Origin: Panacibacter ginsenosidivorans
GTDB taxonomy: Bacteria; Bacteroidota; Bacteroidia; Chitinophagales; Chitinophagaceae
Length of the DNA: 64,000 nt
Assembly (NCBI RefSeq): GCF_007971225.1
Contig: NZ_CP042435.1
Coordinates: 124,001 to 188,000, forward strand
Reading direction: 5' to 3'
The notes under the pieces were generated by a model. The model did not search any database and was not told the DNA's origin. It saw only the letters and a list, made by a program, of their open reading frames with translations. Both the position numbers and the translations under genes were made by a program. Below are positions 55,680 through 63,796 of the stretch, one piece after another (the stretch's first letter is position 1; each line of letters starts with the position of its first letter).

Positions 55680-57038
55680 TTAAATAATTTCAAAATATCT
55701 TTTCAATTCCCAGTCGGTAACATGTTTACCAAACTGTCTCCATTCCCACAAACGTGTTTGTGTAAAGTGATTTACAAAAGCATCTCCAAATAATTCCTTT
55801 GCAATGATTGAATGTTGCATTGCAATTGAAGCCTCATATAAATTTGCAGGCAATACACCATTAGAAATATTTTTATAACCGTTGCCAACAGTGGCAGGAA
55901 TATCGAGAGACAATTTATTTTTTATGCCATACAAACCAGAAGCAAGCGCCGCAGCCATTGCGAGATAAGGGTTGCTGTCAGAACCCGCCACACGTGTTTC
56001 CAGTCTTGTATATTTATAAGAGGGATGCAACACACGCAAAGCAGTAGTGCGGTTGTCTACCCCCCATGTAATTGTTGTAGGAGCCCATGCACCTTCTACC
56101 AAACGCTTGTAGCTATTGATGTTTGGGGCATACATGGGTAATATATGCGGCATGCAATACAACTGCCCTGCGATATAATGTTTCAGCAGATCGCTCATGT
56201 TATCTGCATCATCTGTACTATGAAAAAGGTTTTGTGTTTTATTTTTATTCCAAAGACTTTGATGAATATGCCCGCTGCAACCGGGTAAATTTTCATTCCA
56301 CTTTGCCATGAACGAAGCCATGATGCCATGGTTATAAGCAATCTCTTTTACAGCGGTTTTAAACAACACGGCTTTGTCAGCGGCTTTCAATATTTCATCA
56401 TGCGCAATAGCTGCTTCATATACACCAGGGCCCGTTTCTGTATGAATGCCTTCAACAGGAATATCAAATTGTGTAAGCGAGTTAAAGAGATCGTAATAAA
56501 AATCACTGTGCAAAGATGTGCGCAGGATAGAGTATCCAAACATACCCGGCGTTAATGGCTCGATGCGTGTGAATTGCTTTTGCTGCAGGCTTTGCGGTGT
56601 TTCTTTAAAATTGAACCATTCAAATTCCTGCGCAAACTCTGCATGATAACCCATGTCTTTACATTGCTTGATTATATGCTTCAGTAAACTGCGGCTGCAG
56701 GAGGGAAGATCATCACCATTTGCTTTGCTGAAGTCTGCAAGAAAAAAAGGAATATCATCCTGCCATGGAATATTACGTAAAGTAGAGAGGTCTACACGAG
56801 CTTGTCTGTCAGGATAACCGGAATGCCAGCCAGTAAGTTCTATATTATCGTAAGCACTGTCGTTACTGTCCCATCCAAATACTACATCACAAAAACCAAT
56901 GCCATCTTCGAGTGTATCTATAAATTTTTGTTTGCTGATAACCTTGCCGCGCAGCACGCCATCAATATCAGCAAATGCAAATTTTATCTTATCAGTGTTA
57001 TGTTGTTGTAGGTATCCTTTTATATCCTGGTTGTCCAT
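55680..57038 (-). CDS. Glutamine synthetase family ligase
   Basis: A 452-residue protein with the GS fold: FAFADIDGVLRGKVISKQKF at the N-terminus (beta-grasp), HAEFAQEFEWFNF and GIHTETGPGVYEAAI with metal ligands, GCSGHIHQSLWNKN, and SYKRLVEGAWAPTTITWGVDNRTTALRV with ATP and ammonia-site residues. The catalytic elements are intact. Compared with the housekeeping GlnA the N-terminus is shorter and the tail differs, which fits the PuuA/gamma-glutamyl ligase-type branch; the amine substrate cannot be set. It precedes the APH-like kinase. Confidence 0.85.
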   Translation of the reverse strand: MDNQDIKGYLQQHNTDKIKFAFADIDGVLRGKVISKQKFIDTLEDGIGFCDVVFGWDSNDSAYDNIELTGWHSGYPDRQARVDLSTLRNIPWQDDIPFFLADFSKANGDDLPSCSRSLLKHIIKQCKDMGYHAEFAQEFEWFNFKETPQSLQQKQFTRIEPLTPGMFGYSILRTSLHSDFYYDLFNSLTQFDIPVEGIHTETGPGVYEAAIAHDEILKAADKAVLFKTAVKEIAYNHGIMASFMAKWNENLPGCSGHIHQSLWNKNKTQNLFHSTDDADNMSDLLKHYIAGQLYCMPHILPMYAPNINSYKRLVEGAWAPTTITWGVDNRTTALRVLHPSYKYTRLETRVAGSDSNPYLAMAAALASGLYGIKNKLSLDIPATVGNGYKNISNGVLPANLYEASIAMQHSIIAKELFGDAFVNHFTQTRLWEWRQFGKHVTDWELKRYFEII

Positions 57039-57139
57039 TGCTTTTCTTTTTAAACTTATCTAAGTTAGCCACAAAGTTGTGTTTATATTGTTTTCAAAAG
57101 CAGATGACAGAAAAGTTTTTATCATATATTATAAATTTT

Positions 57140-57322
57140 ATTGTCCCGGCTGTTGTCCTGTTATTAAACTTTTATTGCGTCGCACTCTTGTACTGAATGA
57201 TCGAAAATCGTCAATAAACATTCTCTCAATTACCAATTATGATTGACGAACAAAAATCTGAACGTACAAGTGAGTGACGCAACCGGCGATACCATTAGCA
57301 TTGAAGCTAGTCTCAAAATTTC
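57140..57322. repeat. Dispersed repeat doublet (A left, B/A hybrid right)
   Basis: A core (ATTGCGTCGCACTCTTGTAC) at 57174-57193 and inverted core GTACAAGTGAGTGACGCAAC at 57264-57283, which is B in its inner half and A in its outer half. Left arm TTGTCCCGGCTG at the usual 34-base distance. It fills the gap between the divergent GS-like and DHH genes. Confidence 0.85.
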
Positions 57323-57402
57323 CTTAAAAATCATGACTATTGTGTACATACAACAAATTCATTTGCCCGAATGGTTCGAAAGCCTCAATTTTGCCGCCAC
57401 CT

Positions 57403-58410
57403 ATGCAAGAGGTAAGATTGGTTTATCCTTTATTAGCAGAGCAGAAAAATGTAATTATCACAACGCATCAAAAACCTGATGGCGATGCAATGGGGGCTGC
57501 ATTGGGCCTTTATCATTTCCTTACACAATTGGGGCATAAGGTAACTGTGATATCACCAACAAACTGGGCAAATTTTTTAAACTGGATGCCTGGTTGTGAA
57601 TTTGTAATGGATTTTGAAAATGACAGGGAAGCGGCTGGTAAATTGGTAAATGCGGCAGATATGCTTTTTTGCCTTGACTTTAACGTATTGCATCGTACTA
57701 AAAATATGGAAGGTATACTTGCTGAGGTAAGCTGTGTAAAAGTATTGATCGATCACCACCAGCAACCCCAGGTAGAAGCATTTGAATATGGTATAAGCGA
57801 TGTAAGTAAAAGCTCTACCTGCGAAATGGTATATGATTTTATTGAAGCTTCTCCTTTCAGACAATATATTAATAAAGATATCGCTACCTGTCTTTTTACA
57901 GGCATTATGACGGATACAGGATCTTTCCGTTTTTCTTCTACAACGCCGGCTGTGCACAGAGCGGTTGCAGCTTTAAAAGAAACCGGCATAAATCATACAG
58001 AAATCTTTGAAAATATTTACGATAATTTTTCAGAGAGCAGGTTGCGTTTTATTGGAAATGCTTTGCTAAACAGGCTGGAAGTATTGTATGAATACAATAC
58101 AGCATTGATGGCAATACCTAAAAAGGACATTTTAAAATATGAGATTAAAACCGGTGACACGGAAGGTCTCGTAAATTACCTGCTTACTATAGAGGGCATA
58201 AAACTTGGAGCTTTATTAATCGACAGGACAGAAGAACGTAAATGGAGTTTTCGCAGTAAAGGAGATTTTGATGTAAATGTATTTGCAAGAACCCATTTTG
58301 AAGGAGGTGGTCACAAAAACGCAGCAGGTGGCAGAAGTAGCGAAAGTATTGAGGAGAACGTTCAAAAATTTAAAACAGTTATTCAGGCATACGAACAACA
58401 ATTACAATAA
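57403..58410 (+). CDS. DHH-family phosphoesterase (NrnA-like)
   Basis: A 335-residue protein starting MQEVRLVYPLL (57403); an upstream TTG start would include repeat-adjacent DNA. It has the DHH motifs: VIITTHQKPDGDAMGAALGL (His and Asp ligands), FCLDFNVLHRTKNM, VLIDHHQQPQ (the DHH motif), TGIMTDTGSFRFSSTTP, and the DHHA1 domain with FARTHFEGGGHKNAAGGR. NrnA proteins degrade nanoRNA and dephosphorylate pAp in the cytoplasm. The FKBP gene starts two bases later, so they are co-transcribed. Confidence 0.9.
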   Translation: MQEVRLVYPLLAEQKNVIITTHQKPDGDAMGAALGLYHFLTQLGHKVTVISPTNWANFLNWMPGCEFVMDFENDREAAGKLVNAADMLFCLDFNVLHRTKNMEGILAEVSCVKVLIDHHQQPQVEAFEYGISDVSKSSTCEMVYDFIEASPFRQYINKDIATCLFTGIMTDTGSFRFSSTTPAVHRAVAALKETGINHTEIFENIYDNFSESRLRFIGNALLNRLEVLYEYNTALMAIPKKDILKYEIKTGDTEGLVNYLLTIEGIKLGALLIDRTEERKWSFRSKGDFDVNVFARTHFEGGGHKNAAGGRSSESIEENVQKFKTVIQAYEQQLQ

Positions 58411-58412
58411 AA

Positions 58413-59345
58413 ATGAAAAAAATCATCTTTGCTGCCATTGCAGCAATTAGTTTGGCCTCCTGTGGGGTAAATTATGAAAAATCCCCATCAGGCCTGGTAT
58501 ACAAGATATTTCCGGGTAAGGGCGGGGATAGTATTAAAGCCGGATATTATATAAAATATGATGTTCAGTTCTATTTAACAGGAAGAACAGGAAAGCAGGA
58601 TTCGCTTCTAAACCCACCTTCTGTAATGCCCCAGTATTTGCAGGTTGATACCAGCAAAAGAGCAGAATATTCCTTTATGGAAATTATGCCAAAGCTAAAA
58701 GCCGGAGATAGTGCAGTTGCTATTTTAAATGTAGACACTCTAAAAAACAGGCATGTTAACCTTGATTCTACTGTCTTTACAAAAGGTAGTTCTATTGAAT
58801 GCAGGCTGAAAGTATTTAAGTCTTTTAAAGAGGAAAAAGATGTAATGGCTGATTACGAAAAAGAAAGCAAGGCAGAAGAAGCACGTGAGGTTAAAGTAGT
58901 AGAAGATTATCTAGCCAGTAAAAATCTTAAAGGCATTAAGACTAAGAACGGAGCATATGTTGTTTTAGATAACCCGGGCGATGCGTCTTTGAAAGCTGAT
59001 TCCGGTAAGATAGCTTCTGTTAAATACAAAGGGTACCTTATGAGCGATAATAGTAAAGTTTTTGACACAAATATGGATTCATCCAAAGGTCATACAGAAC
59101 CTTATGACGTTCCTGTTGGCCGCCATGGTGTAATTCAAGGCTGGGATGAAGCGTTACCTTATTTTGGCAAAGGCGGAACAGGAAAAATATATATTCCTGC
59201 ATTCCTCGCCTATGGGCCACAGGGTAATGGTCCTGACCTTCCACCTAATGCTAATCTGATATTCGATATTCAGATCGTAGATGTCAAGGATGCACCGTCG
59301 GTTCAGGAAAGAGATCCCAGACAAATGATCCCCGGACACCGTTAG
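58413..59345 (+). CDS. FKBP-type peptidyl-prolyl isomerase lipoprotein
   Basis: A 310-residue lipoprotein, lipobox LASC at Cys17. A degenerate FKBP-like N-terminal domain (about 25-135) is followed by a helix-rich linker (about 140-175) and a canonical FKBP domain (about 185-297) with VIQGWDEALPYFGKGGTGKIYIPAFLAYGPQGNGPDLPPNANLIFDIQIVDV. The layout suits a periplasmic folding helper. The start follows the NrnA-like gene by two bases. Confidence 0.88.
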   Translation: MKKIIFAAIAAISLASCGVNYEKSPSGLVYKIFPGKGGDSIKAGYYIKYDVQFYLTGRTGKQDSLLNPPSVMPQYLQVDTSKRAEYSFMEIMPKLKAGDSAVAILNVDTLKNRHVNLDSTVFTKGSSIECRLKVFKSFKEEKDVMADYEKESKAEEAREVKVVEDYLASKNLKGIKTKNGAYVVLDNPGDASLKADSGKIASVKYKGYLMSDNSKVFDTNMDSSKGHTEPYDVPVGRHGVIQGWDEALPYFGKGGTGKIYIPAFLAYGPQGNGPDLPPNANLIFDIQIVDVKDAPSVQERDPRQMIPGHR

Positions 59346-59359
59346 TATATAATATTTAG

Positions 59360-59390
59360 AAAAAAGCCTCTGTAATGAGGCTTTTTTCTT
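59360..59390 (+). terminator. Intrinsic terminator after FKBP gene
   Basis: Perfect stem AAAAAAGCCTC-TGTAAT-GAGGCTTTTTT followed by CTT, about 15 bases after the stop. Confidence 0.9.
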
Positions 59391-59548
59391 GCATTAATAT
59401 CAGCGTTGAGAAAGGTGGATAAATTCATTATTCTGTCTTTTAAAATCATTTTTTCCTGATAGTGTGAAGAACTACTTTAAAAAAACTTCTTTTTGTTTTG
59501 GTAATTGGTTGGTTTTCCCGACCTTTGCCGTCCGAAAAAATTACAGTC

Positions 59549-59785
59549 ATGGCAAGAGTATGTCAGGTTACAGGTAAAAAGCCAATTGGCGGTCATAGTG
59601 TTTCTCACTCCAACATTAAGACCAAACGCCGGTTTTTACCAAATTTACAAACCAAGCGTTTCTACTTTGCAGAAGAAGACCGCTGGGTTACGATTAAGCT
59701 TTCAACAGATGCAATAAGAACCATCAATAAAAATGGACTTGCTACTGTAATTAAAGAAATGAGAGCTGCAGGTGCAAAAATCTAA
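59549..59785 (+). CDS. rpmB: 50S ribosomal protein bL28
   Basis: A 78-residue protein starting [28 protein letters not shown], which is the bL28 start; upstream in-frame codons are leader. It ends MRAAGAKI. bL28 sits in the large subunit near the E site. It heads the group rpmB-rpmG-DUF4295-ftsY typical of Bacteroidota. Confidence 0.95.
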   Translation: MARVCQVTGKKPIGGHSVSHSNIKTKRRFLPNLQTKRFYFAEEDRWVTIKLSTDAIRTINKNGLATVIKEMRAAGAKI

Positions 59786-59813
59786 TTCGCTAAAAAGTTA
59801 AATTGCTTATACA

Positions 59814-59996
59814 ATGGCAAAGAAAGGCAACAGGGTTCAGGTTATTCTCGAGTGTACCGAGCATAAAACAAGTGGTCAGCCCGGCACAAGCCGCTACATC
59901 ACTAAAAAGAACAAAAAAAATACTCCTGAGAGACTGGAGTTGAAAAAGTATAATCCTATTCTGAAAAAAGTTACTGTTCATAAAGAAATTAAATAA
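59814..59996 (+). CDS. rpmG: 50S ribosomal protein bL33
   Basis: A 60-residue protein: [48 protein letters not shown]. It lacks the four zinc-binding cysteines (only one Cys), so it is the zinc-independent form. It lies 28 bases after rpmB. Confidence 0.95.
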   Translation: MAKKGNRVQVILECTEHKTSGQPGTSRYITKKNKKNTPERLELKKYNPILKKVTVHKEIK

Positions 59997-59998
59997 CA

Positions 59999-60172
59999 AT
60001 GGCAAAAGCAGCTAAAACCGCGATTAAAACAAAAGACCAGAAGGCAGCCGCTGAAGCTAAGAACTGGACGAAAGTTATCAAAGCAGTTCGCAGCCCAAAG
60101 AGTGGTGCGTACACTTTTAAAGAAGCAATCATTCACAAAGACAAAGTGAAAGATTTCTTAGCAGGTAAATAA
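59999..60172 (+). CDS. DUF4295 family protein
   Basis: A 57-residue basic protein beginning MAKAAKTAIKT and containing KVIKAVRSPKSGAYTFKEAI and a final KVKDFLAGK, matching DUF4295. It is a conserved Bacteroidota neighbour of rpmG and ftsY of unknown function, probably ribosome-associated. The ATG is two bases after the rpmG stop, so the three genes share a transcript. It was too short for a general ORF scan. Confidence 0.85.
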   Translation: MAKAAKTAIKTKDQKAAAEAKNWTKVIKAVRSPKSGAYTFKEAIIHKDKVKDFLAGK

Positions 60173-60198
60173 TTTTACGCTTTGATGTAAACATATTT

Positions 60199-60230
60199 AA
60201 AAGCTGTTCTGTTTATCGGAACAGCTTTTT
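60199..60230 (+). terminator. Intrinsic terminator after DUF4295 gene
   Basis: AAAAGCTGTTC-TGTTTATC-GGAACAGCTTTTT, about 27 bases after the stop. It separates the ribosomal genes from ftsY. Confidence 0.85.
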
Positions 60231-60247
60231 GTATTTTCAATAGTTTT

Positions 60248-60391
60248 TATGAGCCCGGCTTTTTGTACTTATGGCATCTTCGTTGCGTCGCACGCTTGTA
60301 CATTCTTTTCTTTGCTGAACATTGAACAAAGCGTACAAGTGAGTGACACAACCAAAGTTTTATGGCTGTACTATAGTTAAGTTCATAAAAT
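60248..60391. repeat. Dispersed repeat doublet (A left, B right), short core
   Basis: A core (GTTGCGTCGCACGCTTGTAC) at 60282-60301 and perfect inverted B core at 60333-60352. Left arm ATGAGCCCGGCT and right arm GTTCATAAAA are well kept. The inner part is 31 bases, type III (TTGAACAAAGC). The right end touches the ftsY promoter box. Confidence 0.9.
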
Positions 60392-60398
60392 ATATTTG
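60391..60398 (+). promoter_or_regulatory. -7 promoter box TATATTTG upstream of ftsY
   Basis: Exact TAnnTTTG match 24 bases before the ftsY ATG. It starts right at the end of the repeat arm GTTCATAAAA, so the repeat fills the -33 region. No TTTG was seen there. Confidence 0.5.
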
Positions 60399-60422
60399 CA
60401 CACAAACACCAAACAGATCATC

Positions 60423-61385
60423 ATGAGTTTCTTCGGAAAATTATTCGGTAAAAAAGAAAAAGAAAGTTTAGACCAGGGCCTGCAAAAAACCAAGGAAGGT
60501 TTTTTATCAAAGATCACAAAAGCCATTGCCGGCAAAAGCTCTGTTGATGAAGAAGTGCTCGACGACCTTGAAGAAGCATTGGTAACTGCTGATGTGGGCA
60601 TTGATACAACACTTGCAATAATTGACCGTATTGAAAAACGTGTGGCAAAAGATAAATATGTTGGCACTAGTGAATTAAATAAATTATTGCAGGAAGAAAT
60701 TGAAGAAATACTCGTAGATGCATCTGATGATAAACACAAAAGCTTTGATATTCCTGAAGGTAAAAAGCCTTATGTTATTTTAGTTGTTGGTGTAAATGGT
60801 GTTGGTAAAACAACAACGATTGGCAAGCTTGCATATAATTATAAACAAGCAGGGAAATCTGTAATGCTTGGTGCAGCGGATACATTTCGCGCTGCAGCAG
60901 TTGATCAATTAACGATATGGAGCGAAAGGGTGGGGGTACCAATTGTAAAACAGGCCATGGGTTCAGATCCCAGTGCTGTTGCTTTTGATGCAGTGCAAAG
61001 TGCCGTTTCCAAAAATGCAGATGTAGTAATTATAGATACTGCCGGTCGATTACATAATAAGGCTCATTTAATGGATGAGTTGGGGAAAATCCGTCGCGTA
61101 ATTTCAAAAGTAATTCCTGATGCACCACATGAGGTTTTGTTGATTCTTGATGGTTCTACAGGTCAAAATGCATTGGAACAGGCAAAACATTTTACTGCGG
61201 CAACAGATGTAACAGCAATGATCATTACAAAGCTTGATGGCACTGCAAAAGGTGGCGTTGTATTAGCGATTGCACATCAGTTTAATATCCCGGTGAAATA
61301 TATTGGCGTAGGGGAGAAGATCACTGATCTTATTGTTTTTGATAAGCATGAATTTGTGGATTCATTGTTTAATCTTACCCAATAA
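60423..61385 (+). CDS. ftsY: Signal recognition particle receptor FtsY
   Basis: A 320-residue GTPase with the NG-domain only and no long acidic A-domain. N-domain 1-110; G1 P-loop GVNGVGKTTT (123-132), G2/insertion box DTFRAAAVDQL, G3 DTAGR, G4 TKLDG and a closing GVGEKITDL. FtsY docks ribosome-SRP complexes on the membrane. The ATG at 60423 gives the typical start MSFFGKLFGKKEK; a longer reading from TTG 60396 is unlikely. Confidence 0.97.
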   Translation: MSFFGKLFGKKEKESLDQGLQKTKEGFLSKITKAIAGKSSVDEEVLDDLEEALVTADVGIDTTLAIIDRIEKRVAKDKYVGTSELNKLLQEEIEEILVDASDDKHKSFDIPEGKKPYVILVVGVNGVGKTTTIGKLAYNYKQAGKSVMLGAADTFRAAAVDQLTIWSERVGVPIVKQAMGSDPSAVAFDAVQSAVSKNADVVIIDTAGRLHNKAHLMDELGKIRRVISKVIPDAPHEVLLILDGSTGQNALEQAKHFTAATDVTAMIITKLDGTAKGGVVLAIAHQFNIPVKYIGVGEKITDLIVFDKHEFVDSLFNLTQ

Positions 61386-61779
61386 CTGAAATTATTTAGG
61401 TGTTTTTTTTGAAAAAATTTCCAGCACCTAATAAGACTTTTCTTTTATTTTTTTCTAAGTCATAAAAACATTTCTTATAATTTTTCCAATACATGCCTTT
61501 GATATTTAGAAAAAGCACAACATAGTTTTTGTTTTTTTTATTACCAATCTTAAAAGTGTTTTTTGGGAAAGTTTTAAACGCCTATATTTACGTTCTTAGT
61601 TTAAATTTTTGTAAAACAAAATACATTAATAAGATATTAATTGGCAAAGCTTATTAAGATCACCAACTTTGATCATAATTGTACGTACCGATATTTAATT
61701 GAGAAATATTCTTTAGTACCTTTCTCACAGTCTCTAACCAAAATACAATCCAAAAATTAAATTACAAACTCTCATTCTT
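61386..61779. other. AT-rich intergenic stretch
   Basis: A gap of 394 bases between ftsY and the M57 gene. It has no ORF and no dispersed repeat. A TATATTTA box near 61580 is a possible promoter, but it is far from the next gene. Confidence 0.5.
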
Positions 61780-62598
61780 ATGAAAATGAATCTAAAATCA
61801 CTGCTCGCCTGTGTGGCACTAAGTTCAATGCTTTTGTCCTGTCAGAAACAGGATAAATCACCTGCAACTTCTCAAAATGGTATCCCTTCTGAAGTAATCA
61901 ATCAAATCGCTGCAAAGGGTTTCAACACTGAAGGTGTGATTGCGGTAAATGGTGGTTATGTGGTAGAAGGAGATATATTTTTATCTTATCAGGATTTAAC
62001 TAACCTCAATATTGGACCGGATTTGAGAGTTGGCGAAGAAGAGCAATATCACACTACAAATCTCATTACTGGTCTGCCACGCACCATTACTATTTCCGTA
62101 GAAGGTCTTGATCCTATCTGGACTATAGCAACAGACAGTGCTGTTGCAAGATATAACCTTTTAGGTATGCGCCTGACTTTTCAACGTGTATCTTCAGGAG
62201 GAAGAATAAGGGTGGTTGGTCATGATCTGGGAGGCAATGGTGTATTGGGTCAATCATCTGGCTTTCCTAATGCTGCAGGTAATCCTCCCGATTCTATTAC
62301 CTTAAACAACCGTCCGGGTACTTTTGGTACAAATCCAAGTGTACAATGGCTGGCAACAATTGTAGCACATGAAATGGGCCATACTATAGGTTTCCGTCAT
62401 ACAGATTATAAAAATCGTAAGTACAGTTGTGGTGGGATAAGATATAATGAAGGTAAAGCTGGTGTTGGTGCTATCTGGATCCCGGGAACACCAACCGGTC
62501 CAAGAGATCCAAATAGCTGGATGCTTGCATGTACAGATGGTTCTAACCGTCCATTTAATCCTAATGATTTGATAGCACTGAATTATTTATATCATTAA
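61780..62598 (+). CDS. M57 family zinc metalloprotease, lipoprotein
   Basis: A 272-residue lipoprotein; the lipobox LLSC ends at Cys21. The zinc site is HEMGHTIGFRH at 197-207 (HExxHxxGxxH), which is the dual-action HEIGH metallopeptidase (M57) signature. The N-terminal domain (about 30-110) contains GDIFLSYQDL and a stretch shared with M57 relatives. These are secreted or surface metalloproteases of unknown target. It stands alone. Confidence 0.88.
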   Translation: MKMNLKSLLACVALSSMLLSCQKQDKSPATSQNGIPSEVINQIAAKGFNTEGVIAVNGGYVVEGDIFLSYQDLTNLNIGPDLRVGEEEQYHTTNLITGLPRTITISVEGLDPIWTIATDSAVARYNLLGMRLTFQRVSSGGRIRVVGHDLGGNGVLGQSSGFPNAAGNPPDSITLNNRPGTFGTNPSVQWLATIVAHEMGHTIGFRHTDYKNRKYSCGGIRYNEGKAGVGAIWIPGTPTGPRDPNSWMLACTDGSNRPFNPNDLIALNYLYH

Positions 62599-62625
62599 TA
62601 TTGTTTACTGGTTATAAGAAATTAC

Positions 62626-62656
62626 AAAAAACCCTGTTTATTAAACAGGGTTTTTT
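62626..62656 (+). terminator. Intrinsic terminator after M57 gene
   Basis: AAAAAACCCTGTTTA-TTAAACAGGGTTTTTT, a near-perfect stem with T-run, about 28 bases after the stop. Confidence 0.9.
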
Positions 62657-62658
62657 CT

Positions 62659-62712
62659 TTGGTACTTAGCTACAGAAAAATATTTAGCTTCCGTTGCGTC
62701 GCACCCTTGTAC
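62659..62712 (+). repeat. Dispersed repeat singlet (A, plus)
   Basis: A core (GTTGCGTCGCACCCTTGTAC) at 62693-62712, with a degraded outer arm. It lies between the M57 terminator and the EVE-domain gene. Confidence 0.75.
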
Positions 62713-62750
62713 TGTATATCTTTATTCATCAATTATAAAACAACTTCATC

Positions 62751-63161
62751 ATGGCATATTGGTTAGTAAAAAGCGAGCCTTTCAAATACAGTTACGAACA
62801 ACTGGAAAAAGACAAACAAACATTTTGGGATGGTGTAAGAAATTACGCAGCACGCATCAATTTGAGAGCAATGAAAAAAGGTGATGAAGTTTTGTTTTAT
62901 CACAGCAATGAAGGCCTTGCAATTGTAGGTATAGCAAAGGTTGCAAAAGAAGCCTACCAGGATCCGACAACAGATGATGAAGCCTGGGTTGCCGTTGATC
63001 TTAAGCCATATAAAAAAATAAAAAAGCCTGTAACACTCGAACAGGTAAAAGCAGACAAGCGTTTAAAAGATATGGCGCTCGTACGCCTTGGAAGATTAAG
63101 TGTACAGCCTGTGACAGATGATGAGTGGAAAATAATTATGGAGCTTGGTGGCATGAAATAA
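62751..63161 (+). CDS. EVE domain-containing protein
   Basis: A 136-residue protein with the EVE pattern: MAYWLVKSEPFKYSYEQLEKDKQTFWDGVRNYAARINLRAMKKGDEVLFYHSNEGLAIVGIAKVAKEAYQDPT. The EVE/PUA-like fold binds modified bases in nucleic acids. It is a common single-domain, soluble protein of unknown specific target. It stands alone between two repeat or terminator features. Confidence 0.92.
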   Translation: MAYWLVKSEPFKYSYEQLEKDKQTFWDGVRNYAARINLRAMKKGDEVLFYHSNEGLAIVGIAKVAKEAYQDPTTDDEAWVAVDLKPYKKIKKPVTLEQVKADKRLKDMALVRLGRLSVQPVTDDEWKIIMELGGMK

Positions 63162-63177
63162 AATAAAATGATTATAA

Positions 63178-63212
63178 AAAAGAAAAACCGCATTCAAAAG
63201 AAGTGGTTTTTC
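63178..63212 (+). terminator. Terminator-like hairpin after EVE gene
   Basis: AGAAAAACCGC pairs with GTGGTTTTTCT, with one mismatch, and a T-rich tail follows. Confidence 0.65.
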
Positions 63213-63321
63213 TTTTGCTTTCTTTTAACGTTGCATAACGGTTACAAAAACTACTTACAAAGAATCAATGTCTGCAAGTTTGCTTCCTTAAATTATTCTT
63301 CAACAACTAAATTTCTTTAAC

Positions 63322-63729
63322 ATGAAAACGGGAATTATTTTCTCAGGGATTGCTATTGCCCTTACCTGCCTTACACTTACATCATGCGATTGGTTTACAA
63401 AAAAGAAAACAGAACAACCAAAGCTTATTGGCAAATGGGTTCTTATAAATGTTGCAGACAGCAGCAAGACAGGTCGCAATGGTATTGGTTTAATTGCACT
63501 AGGTGTAGCAAAAAACTCAACACCTGTAACTGTAGAATTCAAGACAGACAGCAGTTACACGTTGTTAAACGACACAGGCAAATACTACATTGATTCAACC
63601 TTGCACACATTATTTATTAAAGAAGATTCAACAGAGTTGCCTTTAACCATTAAACAACAAACAGATTCCACACTCGAATTATTTTCATCAACAGACAGTG
63701 TATGGTACACGCTACAGAAAAATAAATAA
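63322..63729 (+). CDS. Small lipoprotein, lipocalin-like
   Basis: A 135-residue lipoprotein: MKTGIIFSGIAIALTCLTLTSC with lipobox LTSC. The mature part starts with LIGKWVLINVADSS, a pattern seen in lipocalin-like proteins, and continues as short beta strands (VTVEFKTDSSYTLLNDTGKYYID, LHTLFIKEDSTELPL). The ligand is unknown. The next gene starts 67 bases later. Confidence 0.7.
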   Translation: MKTGIIFSGIAIALTCLTLTSCDWFTKKKTEQPKLIGKWVLINVADSSKTGRNGIGLIALGVAKNSTPVTVEFKTDSSYTLLNDTGKYYIDSTLHTLFIKEDSTELPLTIKQQTDSTLELFSSTDSVWYTLQKNK

Positions 63730-63796
63730 GCTTTCTAACGATTGCCTGCTTACGTAATTATTCTCTTACTGCATCTAATTAAAAAATCAAACTCTT

